Shown in pieces: positions 23,182 through 30,960 of a stretch of 64,000 bases of DNA; the stretch's first letter is position 1, and each line of letters opens with the position of its first letter. Both the position numbers and the translations under genes were made by a program. Under the pieces are notes generated by a model. It searched no databases, was not told the DNA's origin, and saw only the letters and a list, made by a program, of their open reading frames with translations. Origin of the DNA: Micromonospora sp. LH3U1 (GTDB lineage Bacteria; Actinomycetota; Actinomycetes; Mycobacteriales; Micromonosporaceae); the NCBI RefSeq assembly GCF_028475105.1, contig NZ_CP116936.1:5145501-5209500 (forward strand), given 5' to 3'.

Positions 23182-25845
23182 GCAGGCCGCCGGGGTGGAC
23201 GCGTCGGCCACCCCACAGCGGAACACCTCCACCGGGGCCGTCGCCACGTCGGGCACCTGCTCCACCCGCATCAGGGCCAGCCGCTTCTCGACCGGCTCCC
23301 CCGAGTCGGGGGTGAAACGGATCAGCCCGGCCACCCCCGGGTAGCCCTGGCCGGCGTTCTGCCGGAGCACCTCCGCGTGCACGCCGACCGGATTGACCGA
23401 GGTGGGCTCCCAGCGTTGACGTGGATCGGCGTGGTGCAGCCGGGCGGCGAGGCTCTCCACCGCCCGGATCAGCATCATCGCCGCGTCGTAGGCGAGGCTG
23501 ACCCGCTCGCCGACCTGATACCCGGTGTCCGGCCGGCAGCGGGGTGGGTCGAGCAGATCGTCGGCCTGGATCCAGGACAGGAAGCTGGCGCGGGCGTCGT
23601 CGCGCCGGTCCTGGGCGGCCCGCAGCGCGGCGCAGGTGGCCAGGGCGGCCTTGGAGACGTACGTGACCGGGAGGTTGCCGGGCGCGGCGGCGCGCAGCCC
23701 GGGGTTGGCCATGTAACGGTTGACCGAGTCGTCGGCGACGAGGTGCCGAGGCGGGTTGCCCCCGCACTCGCGCAGCGCCCGCAGGAAGCCGTCGAACTCC
23801 GACCACCGCCCCGCGTAGAAGAGCAGACCGGCGTAGCCGCACTCATCGGTCAGCCGCTGACCGGTGCGCCACTCGTCGAGGCGCGTGACCCGGGCACCGA
23901 ACCGCTGCCGGAGCCCGTCGACGAGGGTGCCCACGTACAGGTCCTCGGTGAGCGAACTGCCCTCCAGCGTCGTGTAGAAGATGTGCGCCTCGTCGACCTT
24001 CAGCACCTGCTGGGCGTACGCGTCGACCATCTTCACCTGATCCGCGTTGGGCGCGGAGATCTGCAGGTAGAGGCGGGAGTTGGCGTCCATCCGGTCGGCG
24101 GAGAGCGTGGGCGCCAGCACCGGCAGCCCGACCCGGTTCAGCTCGCGCAGGGCTCGGGCGGTGCTGGTCCGGCTCTCCACCAACCCGACCACTCCGAGCA
24201 CCGTGGGGTCGTCCCGGGCCAGCTCGGCCAGCATCGCCACAGCCCGGTCGGCGTAGATCATCTGCCGGCCACCGTTGGCCACCACGATGCGCAGCAGCGC
24301 GGCGCCGTCGGCGCCGGCCGACTCCTTCAGCAACGCGTACTGGGCGGTGGCCATGCCTTCGAGCTCCTCCCGCTCGGAGACGTACGACTCCTCGTCGGCG
24401 CGGGTCCGGTTGCCGGTGAGGGTGCCCAGGTAGACCAGGGTGAGGAAGGGTCGGCGCTGGTCACTGCGCTGCCAGACCTCCTCGGCGGCACGGTTCTGCG
24501 CGAAGATGCGCCGTTGGATGGTCCGCAGCTTGTCCTGGCCGGGGTCGTTGTTGAACACCTGCGCCGCGCTGTCGCTGTAGCCGACGCACTCACCGTTGCC
24601 GGCCACCTCGACCGAGATTTGGCCGCCGGTGAGCGAGGGGTGGCAGCCCGGTCCCCAGCGGCTGCCCACCCACACGCCAGCCGCGGCCAGCAGCACCAGG
24701 CAGAGCGCCGCCGGCAGGAAACGCCGCGACCACCAGGGCGGGTCGGGCGCGGAGAACGGCCGCATGCCGCCACGCGACGGCGGGCCGGTGTCGGTGTCGT
24801 CGGGGCGCAGCGCCACGAGCCAGGCGGCCGGGCGGCGCAGCCGCCGCATCTCCGGCAGCGCCTCGGCCCACTCGTCGTACGCCTCGTCGGCCTCGGTCAA
24901 CGGGTGCGGCTCGGGCAGTTCCGGCGGGGGTTGCCCGCCGGACGCGACGATGAGCAGCGGGTCGTTGCGGCCGGTCTCGGTGCGGACGTCGCCGATCAGG
25001 CGGACCAGTTCCCCGCCGACGTTGCCCGGAGCGACGTGGTCGAGCAGCAGCGCCGGGTACGCGGTGCGCCGCCAGTCCGAGGGGCGCCACGGCCGACGCC
25101 GGTACGCCTGCCGCAGGTCCTCCAAAAACGCGTGCAGCAGCAGTTTGTTGACCTGGTCGGGTTGTTCGCCGTCGCGCCACCCGGCGGTGAGCCGCTCGGC
25201 GAAGCCGAGGAAGGTGACCGACTGCCGGGGTGCCAGATACTGCTGGCGCATGAACCAGTTGTAGTGCCGCCCGAGCACCGGCACCCGGCCGGAGACGGCG
25301 GCCCGGAACACCACCCCCGGCACCGCGCGGCGGACCAGCCAGAGCAGCACCTGCGAGACGATGCTGACCGCGTCACCGCCGGTGGGCAGCGCCTCCGGCG
25401 TACGCGTACCCCGGCGGTCCCGCAGCCGGCGCACCAGGGCCGCACGGCTGTCGTCGGCGTCGATGCCGAAGCTGAGGCTCTGGTGCATCAGCCAGTCGGC
25501 GAGCGGGTAGTGCCGGAAGCGCAGCCGGGCGGCACCGAACGCCTCCAGGGAGAGTTGTCGGTGCAGCTCGCGCAGCAGCGCCGGCACGTCTCCGGCGCCC
25601 GGGGGCGCGTCGGCGTCCAGCACGGCGTGCGGCACCCGCCGCCGGGGGCCCTGGCCGAGGAACCGGCGCAGCGGCACCATCAGATCCGGGGTGTCGGAGC
25701 GGACCAGCCAGAGCAGCGGCAGTCGGCGGTCGCCGCGGCGGGGTCGCCGTAGCAGCCGCGCGAGCAGCGCGAAGAACTCCAGCCCGCCGGCCGGGAACCG
25801 GTCCCGACCGGCGGTCGACTGCCTCTGACCGGTCAACTCCCGCAT
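23170..25845 (-). CDS. type I transmembrane receptor: cytoplasmic STAND/NTPase-like region, one membrane helix, extracellular ligand-binding (PBP type 1) domain
   Basis: An 891-residue protein. Residues 20-310 look like a degraded P-loop NTPase: LPLLWLVRSDTPD stands where a Walker A would be, and ALLLDHVAP and PLLIVASGG resemble later NTPase strands. A single membrane helix lies at 376-395 (FLPAALCLVLLAAAGVWVGS). Residues 400-891 resemble a branched-chain amino acid/receptor ligand-binding domain (TVLGVVGLVESRTSTARALR, LPVLAPTLSADRM, VSLAYDAAMMLIRAVESLA). Cys residues in the outer part suit export. ATG 25845 has GGGGGG upstream. It is the first gene of a three-gene operon with the FtsK-like ATPase and the coiled-coil membrane protein, and looks like a sensor rather than an ABC-transporter subunit, since no permease is present. 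Confidence 0.75.
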   Translation of the reverse strand: MRELTGQRQSTAGRDRFPAGGLEFFALLARLLRRPRRGDRRLPLLWLVRSDTPDLMVPLRRFLGQGPRRRVPHAVLDADAPPGAGDVPALLRELHRQLSLEAFGAARLRFRHYPLADWLMHQSLSFGIDADDSRAALVRRLRDRRGTRTPEALPTGGDAVSIVSQVLLWLVRRAVPGVVFRAAVSGRVPVLGRHYNWFMRQQYLAPRQSVTFLGFAERLTAGWRDGEQPDQVNKLLLHAFLEDLRQAYRRRPWRPSDWRRTAYPALLLDHVAPGNVGGELVRLIGDVRTETGRNDPLLIVASGGQPPPELPEPHPLTEADEAYDEWAEALPEMRRLRRPAAWLVALRPDDTDTGPPSRGGMRPFSAPDPPWWSRRFLPAALCLVLLAAAGVWVGSRWGPGCHPSLTGGQISVEVAGNGECVGYSDSAAQVFNNDPGQDKLRTIQRRIFAQNRAAEEVWQRSDQRRPFLTLVYLGTLTGNRTRADEESYVSEREELEGMATAQYALLKESAGADGAALLRIVVANGGRQMIYADRAVAMLAELARDDPTVLGVVGLVESRTSTARALRELNRVGLPVLAPTLSADRMDANSRLYLQISAPNADQVKMVDAYAQQVLKVDEAHIFYTTLEGSSLTEDLYVGTLVDGLRQRFGARVTRLDEWRTGQRLTDECGYAGLLFYAGRWSEFDGFLRALRECGGNPPRHLVADDSVNRYMANPGLRAAAPGNLPVTYVSKAALATCAALRAAQDRRDDARASFLSWIQADDLLDPPRCRPDTGYQVGERVSLAYDAAMMLIRAVESLAARLHHADPRQRWEPTSVNPVGVHAEVLRQNAGQGYPGVAGLIRFTPDSGEPVEKRLALMRVEQVPDVATAPVEVFRCGVADASTPAACGKA

Positions 25846-25925
25846 CGGCACCCCCCGACCGTGGCACGGCGTGACCGCCGATTCCACCCAGTGTGGTCAT
25901 CTGGCGCAAGCCCCGCTACCGGCCG

Positions 25926-25960
25926 GGCGGCCGACCGCCCACGGGGGACGGTCGGCCGCC
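25926..25960 (-). terminator. terminator after SGNH hydrolase gene
   Basis: GGCGGCCGACCG (25926-25937) pairs perfectly with CGGTCGGCCGCC (25949-25960), an 11-base loop between, about 50 bases beyond the minus-strand SGNH stop. It separates that gene from the receptor operon. Confidence 0.72.
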
Positions 25961-26010
25961 GACCTCGGTGTCGGGTGCGGGTGACGGATGCGGGTGCGGC
26001 GCGGGTGCGG

Positions 26011-26808
26011 TCAGCCGGTGATCGCGTTCAGCGCCGGCAGGTAGCCGTAGCGGTAGCCGTCGGCGTCCGGGTGGTACGCCCCGATGATCCCGGAGATGTC
26101 GTTGATCCACGGGTCGCCGGCGCAGACGCCGTGCCCGGCGAAGGTGCGACGGGTGTCGGCGAAGGTGGCGCCGGCCGCGCTGGCCCGGGCAGCCGTGACC
26201 GAGGCGAGCACGTCGGCGGCCTCGTTGAGGATGGTGCGCTTGTAGGTGCTCATCGCCAACAGACCGCAGGAGCTGGTCTCGAACAGCCGCGGGTAGCCGA
26301 GGACGATCAGCCGGGCGTTGGGTGCCCGGTTGCGGATGGCGGTGTAGGTGGCGTCGAGCCGGCCGGGAAGCGTCGTGGTGGCGAAGGTCTTGGCGGTGTT
26401 CACGGCGTTGGTGCAGGACGACGTGCTGCCGAACCGGCAACTGGTGATGACGTCGACGAAGCCCGCGTCGTTACCGCCGATGGTGATGGTGACCAGGGTG
26501 GTGCTGGCGGTGAGGGCGCTGACCTGGTTGTTGAGCACGTCGGCGGTGACCGCGCCGCCGCAGGCCGGGAAGCTGAAGGTGGTCACTCCGTGGGCGGCCG
26601 CCCAGAGCGGGGCGTACGACTTCTGGCTGCGGAGGCAGCCGGACGTGTCGTACGGGCCGGCGCCGACGCCGGAGGAGTACGAGTCGCCGAGCGCGACGTA
26701 GTTGACGGCGGCGGCCTGCGCCGTGCCGGGGACGAGCACCGCGCCGAGTGCGACGGTGAACAGGGTGACCAACGCGGCCAGGGCGCGGGCCAGCGGACGC
26801 TGGGGCAT
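26011..26808 (-). CDS. secreted SGNH/GDSL hydrolase
   Basis: A 265-residue precursor. MPQRPLARALAALVTLFTVA through GTAQAAA is a signal peptide. The SGNH blocks are present: block I ALGDSYSSGVGAG (nucleophile Ser), block III ITIGGNDAGF (oxyanion Gly/Asn) and block V GAYHPDADGYRYG (catalytic His). Six Cys (SGCLRS, PACGG, TSCRF, SSCTN, SSCGL, GVCAG) match the three-disulfide Streptomyces lipase/esterase type. ATG 26808 follows GGAGG; the frame extends to 27120 only as shadow. It hydrolyses extracellular esters. A GTTAC-N6-GTAAT-N6-GAAAC element lies 70 bp upstream. Confidence 0.9.
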   Translation of the reverse strand: MPQRPLARALAALVTLFTVALGAVLVPGTAQAAAVNYVALGDSYSSGVGAGPYDTSGCLRSQKSYAPLWAAAHGVTTFSFPACGGAVTADVLNNQVSALTASTTLVTITIGGNDAGFVDVITSCRFGSTSSCTNAVNTAKTFATTTLPGRLDATYTAIRNRAPNARLIVLGYPRLFETSSCGLLAMSTYKRTILNEAADVLASVTAARASAAGATFADTRRTFAGHGVCAGDPWINDISGIIGAYHPDADGYRYGYLPALNAITG

Positions 26809-26877
26809 GACGGACCTCCACAGGACAGGGGGTGGTGGGATCCTGCGACCGCGCGCGTGGCCAGGGGTGGAACTGTT

Positions 26878-26904
26878 GTTACCAGTCGGTAATGCTATCG
26901 AAAC
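26878..26904. promoter_or_regulatory. GTTAC-N6-GTAAT-N6-GAAAC triple half-site before SGNH gene
   Basis: GTTAC (26878-26882), GTAAT (26889-26893) and GAAAC (26900-26904) are spaced at exactly 11 bp. GTAAT-N6-GAAAC fits the published GlnR box pattern (gTnAc-N6-GaAAc), and the first two half sites match the element at 10457 before the lipase gene. It lies between the divergent SGNH and M1 peptidase genes and could serve either. Confidence 0.55.
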
Positions 26905-27004
26905 ATTCAGATCAATGGAATAGCTACACCGCGCGGCGGGCCGGCGGCGTGCACAGTTGTCGATTAGGTTGGCGGGGCGAACACCCGATGGAGGGAGTCC
27001 ACCC

Positions 27005-28537
27005 GTGCGACGAGTCCTCACGGCGGCCACCGCCGCCCTGACCCTCACCACCGCCGGCACCATGCTCGCCGGCACCCCCGGCCAGGCCGCCCCGACGGGC
27101 TGGGGCCGTCCCGTCGTCACCGCCGCGCCGCAACCCGGCGCGCCCGGCTTGGGCGACAGCTACTTCCCCGACTACGGCAACGGCGGCTACGACGTCGATC
27201 ACTACGACGTCCGGCTGCGCTACGACCCGGCAACCGACCTGCTCACCGGCACCACCACCATCCTCGCCACCGCCACACAGGACCTCTCGGCGTTCAATCT
27301 GGACTTCCTGCTCGACGTCGAGTCGGTCCGGGTCAACGGCTGGGCGGCGAGCACCAGCACCGCCGGTGTGCACGAGCTGGTCGTCACCCCGACCCGCACG
27401 GTGACCCGGGGTCAGCAGCTCACCATCGTGGTGCGCTACACCGGCATCCCGTCGGAGACCCTGGTCGGCGGCTACACCGGCTGGACGCGTACCGACGACG
27501 GCGCCCTCGCCGTCAACGAACCCGAGTCGGCGTGGTGGTGGTTCCCGAGCAACGATCATCCACTGGACAAGGCCACCTTCGACATCTCCGTCTCGGTGCC
27601 CACCGGCGTCGAGGTGATCAGCAACGGCGTGCAGCCGCGACCGCCGCTGGCCGAGGCCGGTAACCGCACCCGGTGGATCTGGCGGACCACCTCCCCCACG
27701 GCCCCCTACCTGGCCTTCATGGCCATCGGCCAGTACGACATCGTCACCGACACCACCCCGAGCGGCCAGCCGGTGATCAACGCGTACAGCACCTCGCTGG
27801 GCGCGCTCGGTCCAGCCGCACGGGCCAGCATCGAGCGGACCGCCGAGATCGTCGACTGGGAGAGCGGGATCTTCGGCCCGTACCCGTTCGAGGCGCAGGG
27901 CGGCGTGGCGGGGCCGGTCGACGGCATCGGCTTCGCACTGGAGACGCAGACCCGACCGGTGTACGGCCCCGGGTTCTGGCGTCGCGGCGCCAACACGTAC
28001 GTGGTGGCACACGAGAACGCGCACCAGTGGTTCGGCGACTCGGTCTCGGTGGCCGACTGGCGCAACATCTGGCTCAACGAGGGCTTCGCCTCGTACGCCG
28101 AGTGGCTCTGGTCGGAGGAGCAGGGCGAGGGCACCGCGCAGGAGGTGTTCGACTTCACCTACGCCGGCTACCCGGCCGACGACGAGTTCTGGCAGGTGCT
28201 GCCCGGCGACCCGGGTGCCAACCGGGTCTTCGACGACGCCGTCTACGACCGGGGTGCGATGACGCTGCACCAGTTGCGGTTGGCCGTCGGCGACGACGCG
28301 TTCTTCGAGATCCTGCCGGCCTGGACCGCCGAGCACCGCTACGGCAACGGCACCATCGCGCAGTTCCAGGCCCTGGCCGAACGGATCTCCGGTCTGGACC
28401 TGGACGACCTGTTCACCACCTGGCTGTTCACCGCCGGCCGACCCGACGTGGCCGCCGCCGCGCGCAAGGCCGCCCCGCCGACCGAGCCGAAGTCCTGGGC
28501 CAAGATCCGCGAGGCGCACGAGCTGCTGTCGCACTAG
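27005..28537 (+). CDS. secreted M1-family metallopeptidase
   Basis: A 510-residue precursor with a signal peptide (MRRVLTAATAALTLTTAGTM, cleavage near GQAA). The N-terminal beta domain is followed by the thermolysin-like catalytic domain with HENAHQ (zinc ligands and catalytic Glu) and the third ligand in LNEGFASYAEWLW, 18 residues later. The exopeptidase GAMEN-type motif is replaced by GIGFALETQTRP, a variant seen in actinobacterial secreted members. The C-terminus is short, lacking the large helical domain of PepN. GTG 27005 has GGAGGGAG upstream. It degrades extracellular peptides. Confidence 0.92.
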   Translation: MRRVLTAATAALTLTTAGTMLAGTPGQAAPTGWGRPVVTAAPQPGAPGLGDSYFPDYGNGGYDVDHYDVRLRYDPATDLLTGTTTILATATQDLSAFNLDFLLDVESVRVNGWAASTSTAGVHELVVTPTRTVTRGQQLTIVVRYTGIPSETLVGGYTGWTRTDDGALAVNEPESAWWWFPSNDHPLDKATFDISVSVPTGVEVISNGVQPRPPLAEAGNRTRWIWRTTSPTAPYLAFMAIGQYDIVTDTTPSGQPVINAYSTSLGALGPAARASIERTAEIVDWESGIFGPYPFEAQGGVAGPVDGIGFALETQTRPVYGPGFWRRGANTYVVAHENAHQWFGDSVSVADWRNIWLNEGFASYAEWLWSEEQGEGTAQEVFDFTYAGYPADDEFWQVLPGDPGANRVFDDAVYDRGAMTLHQLRLAVGDDAFFEILPAWTAEHRYGNGTIAQFQALAERISGLDLDDLFTTWLFTAGRPDVAAAARKAAPPTEPKSWAKIREAHELLSH

Positions 28538-28547
28538 CTAGTCGCCC

Positions 28548-28581
28548 GGAAGGCCCGTCGCCCCCACGCGGCGGGCCTTCC
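28548..28581 (+). terminator. terminator after M1 peptidase gene
   Basis: GGAAGGCCCG (28548-28557) and CGGGCCTTCC (28572-28581) form a perfect 10-bp stem with a 14-base loop, ten bases past the stop codon. It may also serve the convergent membrane protein gene. Confidence 0.8.
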
Positions 28582-28677
28582 GCTTGTCCCTGCGGCTCCT
28601 CGGCCCACTGTTGAAGCAGAGCAAAGGGGACCCGCAGGTGTCGCTGGGCTCCGTGCGGACCCGTCACCAACGGCGAC

Positions 28678-29214
28678 TCAGGACGCCGACGTCGACGACC
28701 GGAGCTCCGACGGGGCGCCCGCCTGCCCGGCCGTGCTCGCCTCGATGGCGCGGATGTGCCGGTAGGCGAACCAGAGCGGCGGGAACGCCCCGACCGCGAA
28801 GGACAGGTCGACGAGCGTCCAGAACCAGGGGATGTCGCGGATCGGGCCGCAGATCAGGGCCAGCGGAACGATGCCCGCGCAGGCGATCATGCCGACCTGC
28901 ACCACCCAGACGTTGCGCACCGGGTCACGCAGCGGCCCCCAGAACGCCACCGCCAGCACCACGTGGGCGAAGGCCAGCCAGTCGGTGCCGTAGAGCAGGA
29001 ACGGATAGTCCTCGCCGGCCGTCACGAGCCCGGTGTGCACCCGTTCGATCCAGTTGACCAGCGCCGGCAACTGACCGGCGAGAGGGTCCAGTGCGCGCAG
29101 CAGCCAGCGCACCTCGATTTCCAGCGGAAACGCGGTGGCACCGCTCAGGAAGAGCCCGATCAGCACGATCCACAGCCACCGGCGGGTACGCCGTAGCCGC
29201 TCCTCGATGTCCAT
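28678..29214 (-). CDS. small conserved integral membrane protein, function unknown
   Basis: A 178-residue protein with four predicted membrane helices: WLWIVLIGLFLSGATAF, WLAFAHVVLAVAFWG, VVQVGMIACAGIVPLALICG and WFWTLVDLSFAVGAFPPLWF. The N-terminus MDIEERLRRTRR is basic and inside. The conserved-looking LLYGTDWLAFAH and ICGPIRDIPWFW suggest a real family, which I cannot name. It starts with ATG 29214 and lies downstream of gltD on the same strand, beyond the gltD hairpin. Confidence 0.75.
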   Translation of the reverse strand: MDIEERLRRTRRWLWIVLIGLFLSGATAFPLEIEVRWLLRALDPLAGQLPALVNWIERVHTGLVTAGEDYPFLLYGTDWLAFAHVVLAVAFWGPLRDPVRNVWVVQVGMIACAGIVPLALICGPIRDIPWFWTLVDLSFAVGAFPPLWFAYRHIRAIEASTAGQAGAPSELRSSTSAS

Positions 29215-29356
29215 GACCGCAGCGTAACGATGATCTTCGTATCGTCAGGTCCCGTGAGAGGACCGCAGGGGGTGACCGCTGTCTCAGCGGCAGCCCACCG
29301 GCTCGGTGGCGGTCCGCACCGATTGCCCACGTTTGTGAGCGGCCTCACCAGCGGAA

Positions 29357-29399
29357 ACGTCCGGCCGGCGGGCAGGAAGCTGCCGCACCGACCGGACGT
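29357..29399 (-). terminator. strong hairpin downstream of gltBD
   Basis: Outer arms ACGTCCGGCCGG (29357-29368) and CCGACCGGACGT (29388-29399) pair with one G-U, and an inner stem GGCAG-GAAG-CTGCC (29371-29384) stacks inside. It lies 26 bases past the gltD stop on the minus strand. Confidence 0.72.
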
Positions 29400-29424
29400 C
29401 GACCTGTCTGGTGACGCTCCCGGG

Positions 29425-30960
29425 TCAGCGGGCGGCGAGCGCCTGCGCCGCCGGGCCGACCGGAGCCGGCAGCGCACCGACCCCGCCGAGATACCCGTGG
29501 ATGGCGGCGGCCGCCGCACGCCCCTCGGCGATGGCCCAGACGATCAGCGACGCACCCCGGTGCATGTCACCGGCGACGAACACCCCGTCGGCATCGGTCT
29601 GCCAGTCGTCACGGGCGTCGACAGCACCCCGGGGATTACGGGTCACGCCGAACTGGCCCAGCAGCGGCTGCTGCTCGGTGCCCTCGAAGCCGATCGCCAG
29701 CAGCACCAGATCGGCCGGCAACTCCCGCTCGGAGCCCGGCACCACGGTGACGACCCGCCGGCCGTCGCGCTTCTCGACGGTCACCTCGGCGATCCGCACC
29801 GCTCGCACCTGGCCGGTGCCGTCGTCCACGAACTCCTGCACCGCCACGGCGAAGACCCGCTCGCCGCCCTCCTCATGCGCCGGGTAGCTGCGCAGGATCC
29901 ACGGCCAGGTCGGCCACGGGTCCCGTGCCTCGTCGCGCTCGCTCGGCGGCTGCGGGTACAGGTCGAGCTGGTGCACGCCGGCAGCGCCCTGCCGGTGGGC
30001 GACACCGAGGCAGTCGGCGGCGGTGTCACCACCACCGATGATCACCACGTGCTTGCCGGCCGCGTCGATCGGGGTGCCGTCCGGCAGCAGCGCACGCGCC
30101 GGCCGGCCCTCGCCGGTGACCACGACGCCGGGCTGGTCGGTGGCCGCGGTGGCGACCGCGCGATTCGCCGCGACCAGATGCGCCATTGCCTGGTGTACGC
30201 CCCGAAGCGCCCGCCCCGGGGTCTCCGGGGTGTCCCGGCCCTGCAACGCGCCGCAGGCCAGCAGCACCGCGTCATGCTCGTCGCGAAGCTGCTCGGCGGT
30301 GATGTCCACCCCGACGTTCACGCCGGTGCGGAAGCGCACCCCCTCGGCGGCGAGCTGGGCCAGTCGGCTGTCGATGTGCCGCTTCTCCAGCTTGAAGTCG
30401 GGGATGCCGTACCGGAGCAGGCCACCGATCGCGTCGTCACGCTCGTACACCGTCACCGCGTGACCGGCGCGGGCCAGTTGCTGGGCGGCGGCGAGCCCGG
30501 CGGGCCCGGAGCCGACGACGGCGACCGACCGGCCGGACGGCGCCGGCACCGGGCGGGGAGCGAAACCGCGTGCCGCGGCGGCGTCGGCGATCTCCACCTC
30601 GACCTGCTTGATGGTCACCGGCTGGCCGCCGGAGATACCGAGCACGCAGGCCGCCTCGCAGGGCGCCGGACAGAGCCGGCCGGTGAACTCCGGAAAATTG
30701 TTGGTGGCGTGCAGCGACTCCACGGCGGCGTCCCAGTTGCCGGTACGCACCAGGTCGTTCCAGTCCGGGATGCGGTTGCCCAGCGGGCAGCCGTCGTGGC
30801 AGAACGGGATGCCGCAGTCCATGCATCGCGTGGCCTGCTCACGGACCAGTTCCTCGCCGGCCGACGGGTATACCTCATGCCAGTCGCTGATCCGCACCGG
30901 CACCGGACGGCGGGCCGGCAGTCGCCGGTCGTAGCGCAGGAAACCGTTCGGGTCAGGCAC
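29425..30960 (-). CDS. gltD: glutamate synthase small subunit
   Basis: A 511-residue NADPH-dependent subunit of glutamate synthase. The N-terminal Fe-S region has CMDCGIPFCHDGCPLGN and LCPAPCEAACVLGI, two [4Fe-4S] cysteine sets. The FAD fold starts at VAVVGSGPAGLAAAQQLA and the NADPH fold at VVIIGGGDTAADCLG. It passes electrons from NADPH to the large subunit. The GTG start overlaps the gltB stop by 8 bp, so the two subunits are translationally coupled. Confidence 0.97.
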   Translation of the reverse strand: MPDPNGFLRYDRRLPARRPVPVRISDWHEVYPSAGEELVREQATRCMDCGIPFCHDGCPLGNRIPDWNDLVRTGNWDAAVESLHATNNFPEFTGRLCPAPCEAACVLGISGGQPVTIKQVEVEIADAAAARGFAPRPVPAPSGRSVAVVGSGPAGLAAAQQLARAGHAVTVYERDDAIGGLLRYGIPDFKLEKRHIDSRLAQLAAEGVRFRTGVNVGVDITAEQLRDEHDAVLLACGALQGRDTPETPGRALRGVHQAMAHLVAANRAVATAATDQPGVVVTGEGRPARALLPDGTPIDAAGKHVVIIGGGDTAADCLGVAHRQGAAGVHQLDLYPQPPSERDEARDPWPTWPWILRSYPAHEEGGERVFAVAVQEFVDDGTGQVRAVRIAEVTVEKRDGRRVVTVVPGSERELPADLVLLAIGFEGTEQQPLLGQFGVTRNPRGAVDARDDWQTDADGVFVAGDMHRGASLIVWAIAEGRAAAAAIHGYLGGVGALPAPVGPAAQALAAR

